The notes under the pieces were generated by a model, which saw nothing but the letters and a program-made list of their open reading frames with translations, made no database searches and was not told the DNA's origin. This document shows positions 1 through 10,775 of a stretch of 64,000 nt of DNA, one piece after another; positions within the stretch are counted from its first letter, which is position 1, and the number at the start of each line of letters is the position of its first letter. Origin of the DNA: Aspergillus flavus (Eukaryota > Ascomycota > Eurotiomycetes > Eurotiales > Aspergillaceae); assembly GCF_009017415.1 (NCBI RefSeq), contig NC_092405.1, positions 2,046,001 to 2,110,000 of the forward strand, in the 5' to 3' direction. Position numbers and translations under genes: made by a program.

Positions 1-276
1 TATGAAGCGAAATTGAGCGTTTCTCCGGGGCGGTTTGATCGGATTTGGGGGGAGATGGGTAAATGTGTTCGCCATTCTGAGGATGGTTTGTTTGAGCGGA
101 GGATTGCTGGAGATGGTGGTCTGGGGAGTGAGATTAGGAAAACGATCGAAGAGACAGTTCGATGGCCAAGTTTCACTCAAAGTGTAAAAAGTGCTGTCAC
201 CGCTGGGGTCTCGCGGAGTTGGAGGTATGCGATGGAGAAGAGACGGAAGGCTGCGCTGGGGAGGAGCAGAGATTAA
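1..276 (+). CDS. C-terminal part of an unidentified protein (5' end outside window)
   Basis: The frame is open from the first base of the window to a TAA at 274-276, giving about 91 residues with no in-frame ATG near its start. It is therefore best read as the last exon, or part of it, of a gene beginning upstream of the window. The segment is rich in Arg, Lys and Gly and ends in a basic stretch (RRKAALGRSRD). I see no recognisable domain, signal peptide or membrane segment and assign no function. The following DNA is AT-richer and lacks coding signs, consistent with a gene end. It could also be a chance open frame. Confidence 0.4.
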   Translation, partial: YEAKLSVSPGRFDRIWGEMGKCVRHSEDGLFERRIAGDGGLGSEIRKTIEETVRWPSFTQSVKSAVTAGVSRSWRYAMEKRRKAALGRSRD

Positions 277-2072
277 AGATTAAGTTATAGATGGTGTAAG
301 TTATTTGTATGTATAAGTCGATATCTAGCATATCTCGACTCCGTGTAAGTCAATCTTGCTTGGATAAGCGCCAAATGAGGCTAGTAATGTTTTTAAGAAC
401 TCAATTTGGTTTTGGTGAATGGAGCCTCTATCTTGACCAGAAGATATCCCAGACTGAGCTGTAAGCCCAACCATGTAACCGGAAGTAGAACTAGATGGTA
501 GATCACTAAGGCCCTAAATCAGTAATCATATACATGGTAAAGCCAAGAAAAATATAAGATTGTACTTATTCCCATGACATTGTGCCGTTATCTTCACTGT
601 GTGTTGTCGTCAGCAACACTGTTATATTGCATGGACTAGACTACAGTCCACAACAGATAGTAAGCCAATTAACACTATTCACCAATCAATGAGTATTAAT
701 AAGGGCTGTTCTCTCTTTTTACCCTTTACAGGCATGATTGTTTTCTGTTCTAGAAGCCACTATGGCATAAGGAACATTTCCCAACCTTATATAGTAGCGC
801 TCTAAGGATACCTAGTACAGACCCTCCCCTTTCCTCATAGAATACATGCAACTGTTTAGTGAATCCATATTGCCACTAGTGAGGGAGCCTATTTCAACTT
901 ACACAGCCTAAGTATATATCAAATATACCAAAAGAGCATCTTTCAGATAACCCGAGTCATTATAAATTCCTAAGAGCTCAGCATTTATACTTAATATAAG
1001 AGCATTCCAGGCCCTCCAGCTAAGAGACAATAGTAGTCTCAAAGTCAGTTCACATGTCAGGGAGCATTACAGCTACATTATATAAAAATTGTCTACAAGA
1101 CATGCTACGCAAACTAGTCCCATATACATGATTCAGTAGCGACGATTGCAACGTTCCCGGGCCAGCCCTACCTCTCGGCTACCACGGAAACTAGACTAGC
1201 AAGCCCGGACACTAAAAAGAAAGCCGCCTAGGGCCCGGAAATGAGGTTATAACAGAGATACAAGGGGCAAAAAGGAAACCTAGCATGTCCATCCAAGGTC
1301 CTCCGGGTTATGAGCCCGGCTGTTATATGTTAGTTTATACACTCTATATCTGATAGATCACGTGGTTTCGTACCGCTCATCTTCTGAGCTAACATGCTCT
1401 GATTAGTGGGAATTGGCTCTTAATATCATATCTAAAGGAGGTTGTTGTAGATCTGTATAGGGCTTGAAGTGAGCACGGGATCCCGGGACGATGAATTTAT
1501 GTCCGTTAATTGATTTTGCCTCTTCTGTCCGCCGGAGTACGGTTCACTTTTGGCATTGAACTGATTCTAAAATGACCACCGGACAAAGGGCTGCTCGTTA
1601 CACGTAGACTTGAAAAAGACCGTGCTACTTGCATAACTCAGTCACCAAAAAGACATCGATGCACAAGGATCAAATTGATTTCTCGACAGAGAATGCCATT
1701 ATAAGGGCACGTTCTGTGCTGAGCAGTTCCGGTTCTGTATTTCAAGGCTACGATAGAGGTGCAGGTTGGCGAATAGCAATGTGTAGACTTCATGTGGTAT
1801 TTGATATATTTATCATATGTAACACATAGAACAATTGACAGACCAAGCCAAGTGGGCTATGGTCACATACTTGAAGCAACGGCAAACAAACCTATCGTAA
1901 AGGCCACTAAGGGGAAGTCCGAGACACAAAACGCCCAATGCTATGCAAAATTATCGATGCCAAAACGCCGCTTCAACCACAATGCGACCAAAACTCATTA
2001 GGTTTTATTGCTACGCAGACAAGAAGAGGATGTAAGCCGTAACCAACGTAAGTCGATTTCTGTAAACCGCTA
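277..2072. other. Intergenic region, 1.8 kb
   Basis: Apart from the tRNA-Met-like relic at 1281-1398 I see no gene here. The open frames are short and lack domain-like sequence or convincing splice signals. The right end is the 3' flank of the minus-strand vac1 gene. Confidence 0.6.
1281..1398 (-). pseudogene. tRNA-Met(CAU)-like relic with a 54-nt intron-like insert and a shortened T-arm
   Basis: Read on the minus strand it has a perfect 7-bp acceptor stem (AGCATGT with ACATGCT), a D-arm (GCTC..GAGC) and a perfect anticodon stem (CCGGG/CCCGG) closing the loop CTCATAA, with anticodon CAU. Between D-arm and anticodon stem lies a 54-nt insert (1320-1373) that starts GTACGA, contains CTAAC near its 3' end and ends ACAG, as a fungal mRNA intron would. 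The T-arm is cut to about CCTTGGATGG, so no normal T-stem or B box remains. A T-run follows the 3' end. Elongator tRNA-Met origin is clear from the arms; function is doubtful because the B box is missing. Confidence 0.65.
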
Positions 2073-4383
2073 TCAGTCCGTTGACGGATTGCTGGTATAG
2101 ACACTCTCAAAGTCTAGCCTCTCCAGCATCCCATTCACACGGTCAATTTCACGGGAGAGATCCTCCACGTTCATTGCTAGACTGCTGACCTCGTCGAACT
2201 TGCGACGTCGGTTCGCATCGGCAATCATTTCAGAGACGAAGAATTTCTGTTCCTCAAGAACAATAAGCCGCTCACGTAGCGACTTTTCTTCTGCTTCTAG
2301 TGCGGAAATAGCGCTGCTTGTGTCGCTGGCCAGGCTGCTGTTACTAACACTTGCAGCCACGCTATTATACTTAAGATTTGACAAGGCAGAGCCTTGTCGT
2401 CGATGACCACTCGTCGAACCATTGCTAGGGCTGGGCGAGCTGGTAGGAGAGCTTGGTAGTCGACCGTTGGGTGTCGAATGTTTGAGAACTTTGGGCAGCG
2501 ATTTCAGAGGAAGCATATGAAGATGAAGGAAGTTGCTGGCCTGCTGATATATAGCTTTCTGGAGACGTTGCTGCGCTGAAGATTCTGCAGGCAAGTCGCG
2601 TATGCGTCGAGCGGCGACATCATACTGGGCGAAGGAATCAATAAGTCGCTTGCGGATTTTGGAAGCTTCGGCTATTTGAGCGGACGACGGGGGTCGCCTG
2701 GGGTCTCTGGTGTACGTGATTAGGAGACAAACAGCATATCTATGGGTAGCATATCACATACTGTAAAGCCGTTAATAGCTTTTGAAATTTAGGCTGAAGG
2801 ATTCGAATGCCCCTCTCAAACTGTACCAGATTCTCATAAGCCCTTAAGTCTGGGGGTTTCCGCATGAGGTCGGCTTCGAAGTCTCGACGATCAAATAATG
2901 TTGCTCTGCACTCTTTACAGAGCCTGACATCAATGTTCATTATGTCCATATTACTGGACTTTTCTGTAGATGCCTTCGATACTACACGTTATCAGTGGAG
3001 GCGGTTTTAGCCAGTAAGTGAGAGACTTACAAGGGGTGATGCTCAGAGGTACTTCCGTAGAACACCCGGTTGTTGGGTCACCGCAGACAACTCGCCCGCA
3101 AGTTCTGCAATGATGTCTTCGAAAAGTATAGCTGGTAAAGTCCTGCTGGCAAAATGGGCATCTCAAGACACTTGAGTCGTCCTGCCAGCTGACGACTGTT
3201 TGCTCAAGGGCCTTTCGTTGGTCATTCTGCCAGGCTATGGACCAGATCTTACTGGTGTTCGATTGGATCTGCTCCACGGGCAAGCTAGCCAATAGCTGGG
3301 TGAGTCTTGTCAAACGCTTCTCTAGCCGGGATACCTCTAAGAAAGCCTTGTCGACTGTCTGCTTTCTCGCGGATTTGAAATCATCCGTCAGGTCCCTTAC
3401 TAGGCCTGTAATTATTAGCAATTATGGTGCGACGCACACGTGGGATCCGGTTTACCATTGTGATCATTATACCCCTCCCTAGACTTATAACACGTTTCGC
3501 AAACCCTACACCATAAACCTCTTACCGGTTCATGTTGCGCCGACCTCGATAACTTCATCTGGTACATGGTGTGTTCTTCGCAAAATAGCTTCCCGCATTT
3601 CCGACAGTTGACACATCCATTGGTGGCATTGAGTCGCTTCCCGCACGACGGTTCCAGACAAACATCGTATAGGCCTCGCGCTTGCCAATGATCCTTTGTT
3701 ATGATATCGTCAGGATCAAGTGGTTTCGGTTGTTCAGGGGCAGGCGCTTGGATGGGTCCAGAAGGACGACTGGGGCCGGCGAAGGTTTGCAGATTGTCAT
3801 TCGACTCGAAAACATCTAACCCCTTTAATTTCTGATTCAAGACGGCAAGAGGTTGGAACCGTCTCGCTTTCTCCATCTGCGTTTTGAACCAATCCTTGAC
3901 TTCATCCTGCCGTTCATCTTCCAAGTTCTGATGTACGTCATCGAGATGTCTGCGACTGTATCAATGGGGAGCGGGATAGAATTCGTGGAGGGATTAATAC
4001 CTATTCAATTGTAACAATGTTACCTGTACGGTCGTCAGTAAGTCGCCTCGCGCTGGGAATAGATGTGAAGACGATGGACAAAGGGGTCCAGGGGCAAGTA
4101 AACATACCATCTCCTCACTGCAGATTGGACAAGCCAGTTGAGCTCCGGCAGCTGCCGGAGCGGCAGGAATCGAGGTACCGACATTATCGAGAGAGATGCG
4201 AGAGGTAAGATCTTGTGTTTCGGAGGAGAATTGGGAGGCCGAGGCCTGAGAGCTGAGGGAAACGCTGCTGGCGGTCGGTGATAAGAGCCTCGGTTTGGGT
4301 TGCGGAGACGGGGTTGAAGCCGATGGGGAAAGAGCGTTCGCGCTGCCTAGGATACGACCTCCACCCAGCGTCCTCCGGGACAT
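2073..4383 (-). CDS. vac1: Vac1/Pep7-like FYVE-domain endosomal tethering protein
   Basis: Homologue of yeast Vac1/Pep7 and animal Rabenosyn-5, which joins Rab5-GTP, PI3P and SNARE machinery for Golgi-to-endosome/vacuole transport. Six exons: 4383-4108, 4023-4001, 3949-3456, 3405-3031, 2981-2762, 2706-2073; they sum to 674 codons (673 aa). In order: a Ser/Pro-rich N-terminus, a C2H2 finger (C85, C88, H101, H106) assembled across two introns including a 23-nt exon, a first Cys-rich zinc region with EEHTMYQMKLSR, a helical stretch, a FYVE-type finger with RRHHCRTCG (the R(R/K)HHCR PI3P motif), and a C-terminal coiled Rab-binding-like segment. At intron 2 the acceptor GCAG gives NRHLDDVH, restoring the finger, and is preferred over a TACAG six bases upstream. 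Identity is secure from domain order. Confidence 0.92.
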
Positions 4384-4895
4384 ATTGGCTCAGATTAGTA
4401 GAGCATGGGAGGAAAATTCCGCGGAAAGCGGCAGATAAGGCGATCCGGGCGGGAAGGTAGAAGAAGGGAAGAGTAAAGGGAATAGTGGGACAACCAGCCG
4501 TGCATGCAGCGCAGCTGTGATGTTTCAGTTCTGGATCGAGGCGGAGCTTTGGGGATGCGAGTAAAGTAGCACGTAAGGCAGCTGATCCTGGCTGATGAGG
4601 GGCGCGGATCCCCTATGATGCCTGAGGCAGAAACATCCATGGCACTTGTACTTGTACTGTACTGTACCAAGACTTGGACTTGGCCTGAATTATCAACAGT
4701 ACACCATTTGCACAGTAGAATGTGATCTCGAACCTTAATTGACTATACTTATCTAACACTTGTATTGTATAGAACAACTTTACGGCATGATACTCTCTCA
4801 TACACGCCAAAAGCATAGACTTCTATCCGCTCACAGCAACAGTAGTATATCTAAACACCATACCCCCTAAAAAGATCTAGAGAAGATTAATTAAT
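4384..4895. promoter_or_regulatory. Intergenic: vac1 upstream region and spf1 3' flank
   Basis: 512 bp between two genes on the same strand, so it should hold the vac1 promoter and the spf1 polyadenylation region. A short imperfect tandem of CTTGTA/CTGTA units lies at about 4645-4666. I see no gene here; the open frames have no protein-like composition. Confidence 0.5.
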
Positions 4896-7800
4896 TTAAA
4901 CTTTCCTCTGCGCTTCTTGCGCAGACAGCTTCTCCAGCTCCTCCTTGGCTTTACGAGCGGTTTCCCGCTTGAGCTGGTCCGGACGGCGCACGGCGATGTC
5001 CTTCGGGCGGAAATCACTGAACAGCGTCTTCAGTACATTCTCAATAATCCAGCAACCGGCGTAGTCGAAGATCATCAGGACAGTCAACGTGACCTTGAAC
5101 TCTGTGCTGAACGGGACGAGGCGCAGCTTTTCGTTGAGCTCGGGAATGAACTCAGTAGCGCAAGAGAAGGCCATAGCCGATGCTCCCACCAAACCCCAGT
5201 ACATGGCCTTGTTCTCGCGGATAGACTCTCTGAAAGGACGGCCTTGGTAGTTGATAGAGAAGGTAGAGATCTGTTGGATGAGTTGAAGCAGGTAAATGGC
5301 GCTGTTGAGTAGGGATGGCTCGAACTCTCCCTCCAAGTCGATGTCGGATTTCCTCCTAGGGAATGTCAGTAAAATACCCTGGCATAGTTTAAACAAAGAG
5401 ACGTACGGTTCAATTGAATAGACGTAGTTCGACAGATAGATCAGAGTCACAATGTGGATCGCAAACTGCCCAAGCACCGAGCCAATGATATATACATTGA
5501 AAATGTTAGGCTGAGGGCGTTCTTTGGACAAACCTTCCACGGACTAGAATATCAAGTTAGCATCGTATTGAACATGCCACTTACGTGATGTCTTACCTTT
5601 GCGCGTGAAATTGAAAGGAAGCAGACACTCATCACCATGCCGCTGATGGTCACCTGACCGTCACCGAACTTAATTCCATCGAGGTAGATAACGCTCAGAC
5701 TGTAGGCACTGATCAAGCAATTCAGAGCAAGGATTTTGTACATCTGGATAGTTGCAACGAGTGTACAACGGCCTTGACGAATGATATTGGGAATGGCGAT
5801 AACATTGGCCAACTTGCTAGTGAAAGGCGCAGCAACCGATGCGTCTCCCAATTTGATGGTGGGAGGTTCGTTTTCATCCAATTCCTGTTCCATCATGGAG
5901 CTGGTAAGCTTGTCTGCCAATCCAGCCGCCGCGGCAGAAGCCTGCTGCTGGCGCTGCTGCTGAGGAGTCAAATTAGCATTGGACTGTTGGAGTGCCTGCG
6001 CACCAGGCGATGTAATAGTGGGAATGCCGTCTCCTTGGTTTGGCGCGTTTGCTACAGCAGCCGATCCTCTCTTCGCCGCTTCCCTTTCCATGGCTTTCTG
6101 ATAGTGCGGGTTGCCGGGACCAGGAGGATACAGGTGGGCAATTTGCAAAGGTACAGGCGGCGATGGCTGGTTGAAACGCTGCATCATGGCGACCTGTTTC
6201 TCGTAAATTTCCTTCATCTTTGTTGTCCGGTAGTGCTCAGCAATCTTGGTAAGATCTTCAGGGGATCCATTCAGAAGCGCAACGCCAACATGTGCTTGCT
6301 TCAGAGCTCCAACATCATTGGTGCCGTCACCACACATCAGAGTAGTATAACCAGCATCCTTAAGGCCGAGAAGAATGTCCTCCTTCTGCTTCGGTGAAAC
6401 GCGAGCATATACCCATGTGTGACGCAGGAGCTCCGAGAAGGCTTTCTGACCTTTGAACTTTGCCAAAGCGTAGCCGGTGATACAGATGTCTTTTGTCTTC
6501 AAAATCTCAGGATCCAAGTTCTCAGTAGGATCCACATCACGGTTGAACTTGTCATCGATACTCCGCCAGACCAATCTTGTTCCCGAGTTGTCGTGTTCGG
6601 GGGCGTCGAGAATCAGGACTTCACGATCTACGATCTCAACTTGACGCGCAACGTGAACAGCGGTCAATGGATTATCGCCAGTAATCATAACCACGCGGTG
6701 GCTGCTCTCGTTCAACATGCGCACGGCATTGATGGCATCTTCCTTCAAAGGGCATTGCAAGACAAGGAAACCGGCGAAGATCAGTTCGGATTCTACTTCC
6801 TCACGAGTATAGTTGTTGATGCGTCCCTGGGACAATTCGGCCTCATGAGAAAGATACTTGTAGGCGAGAGCAAGAACACGGGCACCATTACGAGTGAAGT
6901 ACTTGAATGTCTCTTCATAGTTGGGGGGGGTATTCACAAGCATGGAACTGATAGTTTCCGGAGCACCTTTGACGGCCACGAGGGTTGATTTGGTCTTCTT
7001 GGATGATTTTCGATCATTAGTGATAACCGTTGCGATTGTACTCTGACGCTTCAGAGCCGAGGAGAACTGGAATCGCCTCTTGACCTGAACTGACTCGGGG
7101 GAACGGGAAGGATCGGCTGCCGATGCATTCTTGGGGGTCAAAGTATCGTTCCTGCCCAAGGTCCAACCGAGCCACTGTAAAGTAGCTTTTTCCATTGGAT
7201 CACCAACGACTTCGCCTTCATCCAGTTTGACGAGAGCGTGAGCGCTCGCAAGGACAAGAGTTGTGTCAACTGCGATGTTGCCGCCCTTGGCAAGCCCGGT
7301 ATGAGCGCCATCCTTTTCGACCTTCGCGCCTTCATGACCCAAAGTAAGACCCGCAATACCATCGACGACGAGATCTTCTCCGGTCAATGTACCAGTTTTA
7401 TCGAAGCAAGCGACATCAACACGTCCCGCGAAGGGAATCCGGAAAGGCTCGGTGCAGAAGATAGCAAACTTGCTCAGAGCAGCAAGACTTGTATTGACAG
7501 CAAGGCTGAGTTCCATGGGAAGCTCAGGAGGAACGACGCTTGTGACGATAAGGACGCAATCAAGAAGCAACTTCGATCTCTTGCGGTCCTTTGCGACACC
7601 TTCTTGCCATACATACCATGAAGCGGCGATGGCAAAAATGAGAAGGAACAGAATGAAAAGCAAAGCTTCCACATTGTTGGCCGAGACGCGCTCTGTCGAG
7701 TAGATCATAGTACGTACGAGGCTACCTTGACTTGTTTCAAAGCCAGTCTTCACCACGATACCGATGGCACCATTGTCAGGGGGAGAAGGAACCTTCGATG

Positions 7801-8947
7801 TGCTCTTCTCCGATTCCTCCAAGTTAGAGTTCGGATGAGTGATCTGCAGAACCTTAGTACCACCATGAACAAAGGCATTCTTGTCTAGACCATCTGGTTC
7901 GATCAAATCGTCTCCAGGTCTAAGTTGGATAGACTCCTTCAGAAGTGGAGTACTCTCTCCAGAGAGCATAGCCTCGTTGACGATAGCACTGCCTTCGACC
8001 AGAAGAATATCACAGGCCACTCCGCTATCTTCCTTAGTCCGACTCACTGACATCAGATCGCCGGGCAGAAGCTTGTCACTAGTGATCTCCTGCCACTTCT
8101 TCTCACGGTACACCCACACATCGTAGGGTTTGATATTCATTCCTCGAAATTCACTAAGAGTCCTTTGGCGCTGCCACACCACGGTGCTCTCGAATGCAAC
8201 AAGCATGAAGAGTGTGAACAGGGAGTAGTACCAATATTCATCCAGCATCCACAATCCGACGCAGAAGATCTGGAAGACGAAGAAAGGTGCTACAGCATGC
8301 TCCTGGAAAAGCTCAATGAACCCTGGAACAGGAATGTCAAACTTGTTGTCCCCATAGTGGTGCTGGATGCGCTCTACTTCGGCCTTGGACGTTAATCCCT
8401 GATTCTCTTGGAAAACCTTGATGGCGGGCTTGGGTTCGGCATCAAGGACGTATGATAGGGGTCCAAAGCACCGGCGTTCCGGATAATACAAGAACCGACG
8501 CTTCTGGAACAAAAACGAGAGTGTAATCTTTCCACCCATGGAATCGCGTATCAAAGGACATATTTCGGCGGATCCGGCGTTGGCCTCGGGGATCACTTTG
8601 ATGAGCTGTGCCGAATCGATCGACTTGGTACTGGTTGCCGTGAACAACGTTTGGATATTGATATTCCATTTCGTCATCAACCAAAGGAGCGATTGAGCCG
8701 TGATAATCGATGCAAGCCAGACAAAGGTCCATTCTTGGCCCTGAATATATGTATCATAGCGCTCAGGAGAGAGGTAGACGGAGAAGAACGCAGGCCAGAC
8801 GATTAGAAACGGCCAGACATAAGTGTGAAGCTGGACAGGAAGTGGGTTATGGAACGACGCATATTTGATCTGCGGATCATCTACGAGTTTTGCCCTATAC
8901 GCAGGTCAGTCCTGTAATTGCACGCGACAAGAGAACGTAACTAACAT
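4896..8947 (-). CDS. spf1: P5A-type ATPase of the endoplasmic reticulum, Spf1 family
   Basis: Homologue of yeast Spf1/Cod1 and human ATP13A1, an ER P-type ATPase that removes misinserted transmembrane helices and affects sterol, Ca/Mn and glycosylation homeostasis. Exons: 8947-8946, 8894-5597, 5543-5407, 5355-4896, giving 1298 aa. Visible motifs: the P5A signature PPELP (about residue 456), the phosphorylation motif DKTGT (Asp about 499), MCGDGTNDV in the hinge, the actuator-domain loop LSGES, and hydrophobic membrane segments at both ends. The large exon has no upstream in-frame ATG. Removing an intron with GTTAGT donor and TATAG acceptor makes ATG GCA AAA CTC (MAKLVDD), so the start codon itself is split AT|G. 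Poly-Gln/Ala spacers in the cytosolic loop near the 3' part are fungal extras. Confidence 0.95.
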
Positions 8948-9405
8948 GGTGAGTACTCGAATGACCACGACCCGGGTCAAACGACGCGAGGCTAGAAGAT
9001 GAGACGGAAAATTCAGTAAACCATAGGAAAAAGAGAAGAAAGGCTACTGATCCCTGCTGTTGGATTCGAAAGTAAAAGGCCGTCAAGAAACGCCGCAAAG
9101 AAGCCACCTCGACACTATAATTTTCCTTCCGGAGGTTTCGCCGCTTAACTCTCGAGGTCCGTCGTGGCGCGTCTTCGATTGGCTGACGCCACGTGCCACG
9201 TACGGAACTGACATTTTCCAATCCGATGCAAGTAGCAAATCACTTTGAACTGATCCATTGCAGCAACAGTCTCCTTGATATACTAACTTTTCTATTCCTA
9301 ATTTTGATAAATTTTTCAAGCAAGTTGAAGTTTTGATTTCTTTTTTGATTTCATTTTTTTGGTCTCAACTCTAGTAAATTCGTGTCGTGAATTATAATTA
9401 ATAAT
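8948..9405. promoter_or_regulatory. spf1 upstream region with CCAAT and CACGTG elements
   Basis: Non-coding stretch between spf1 and the rhodopsin-like gene. On the spf1 strand it carries CACGTGGC (CACGTG at 9190-9195) next to CCAAT (ATTGG at 9178-9182 on the plus strand) followed ten bases later by CCACG. The order resembles an ER-stress response element (CCAAT-N9-CCACG) with one extra spacer base. A T-rich tract follows at about 9285-9400. A role in spf1 control is inference. Confidence 0.4.
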
Positions 9406-10775
9406 TTACATCTCATCGGATGATACATAGAATGATTTGTGCACATTGACACCGTTCATAGGATGCTGCTTAGGATTCAGGTCCTCCTGGCTGCTGTTCC
9501 CACTGTGTTGTGTCTGGACTGTGGTGACAATCGCATGAGAGTCTTCGGGATCGAGATCAGGTCTCCAGTACCTTGTCGCTGCCGCACGATCATTCTTAGA
9601 TTGCCCCGTCCCGTTGCCGTTCATGCTTGACAGAGGGACGCTACCGGTCGTTCTTTTTACACTATGGGTGGCACCATAGCTAGTTCCCCGGAACCATCGG
9701 AAGAGTGGGCGTAGAGTGACGAGACTTCCTGCAGTTATACCAAGGCCAGCTTCAACATTTGACCAGATTGAAATGTCGGTTGTTGCATCTAAGTATGTGT
9801 TAGCCAGGAGAGTCTACCGGTTCAGCGCAAGGATGCCAGCGAGGACTCACAGAGGAATTCTGTGTCCTTATAGTGGTGAAGATAAGGAATACGGACTATA
9901 ACGGCAGCACTCGCACTAAACACCAGACAATTAGCAATCGAACCAAAGGCAAACGGATGCACATGTGGAAATCTTAGACTTACATGCAACCCAAGCTCAA
10001 AATACCAGCCAAAGCAGCCTTTGTCTTCGTGTTCATTTGCAGGTTCCACACCAGGGCGATGGGCAACAGACCCAGGATAAAGTCGCAGACCGTGGCGAAG
10101 ACGCTGTAAACGTAGGCGATATCAATAAGGTGGTCCACATTCATACAAGTTCCAGAAGCCCCCGGCCTCATCCGCTGCCAGAAATACTGCACCGGTTGGC
10201 ATTGCAATGTCAACATGAACCAAAACACAAGGCCCACGACAGTCGAGACGCCAATAACGACCCAGAGGAGTATCGTATGGAGTTTAGCGACCGTGAGGCG
10301 AAGAAGTGCCAGTGCGATAGAAATCTTAGCAATCACACATGTGAAGACATAGCTTGTCTGGCCGAGCCACCACCACTATATCGAGAGCGTAAGTCAAAGA
10401 ATGCGCAGGATTTCAATCTGGGATCGCTCAGGGTCCACGCACAAACAACGCGGCTTCAATATGTTGAGGCTCAAGGTCTATCAACTTTCGACCTATACCA
10501 TAAACCGCCCCTGTTATACCGCATAATGCGAACAATATATTCAATGCCTGCGATTGAATCATAACATGATTAGTTTACTTGCAACAATGCCTAGTACGGC
10601 TACCGGTAAGCCAACCACATACCATTGCGAACACCATGAAAATATCATCCCACCCGAAGGCTTTTACCAACCTCAGCCGGACAAAACATCGTAGACAGAC
10701 GGAGATGAAGGAAATTCCCAGAAAAACGATGGTGACGACAAAGATTTGTTCGCTGCGGCCCTTAAATTCTACCAT
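9406..10775 (-). CDS. Fungal rhodopsin-like seven-helix membrane protein
   Basis: Member of the large fungal family of rhodopsin-domain or PTH11-related integral membrane proteins, often plasma-membrane proteins of unknown ligand. Five exons: 10775-10623, 10547-10443, 10375-9984, 9915-9851, 9788-9406, summing to 365 aa. The N-terminus contains FGWDD after the first helix; further on come AALFWWWLGQ, YVFTCVIAKISIALALLRL, a CQPVQYFW loop and FILGLLPIALVWNLQMN, all typical of the family. The C-terminal tail of about 80 residues is hydrophilic. Each join restores family-like sequence (for example DTEFLYATTDISIW). No retinal-binding Lys assignment can be made; this family is distinct from light-sensing opsins. 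Confidence 0.85.

Noticed and set aside
6419..6988. 189-codon plus-strand frame within spf1
   Set aside because: It is antisense to the conserved ATPase core; its sequence has no domain and follows from codon bias on the other strand.
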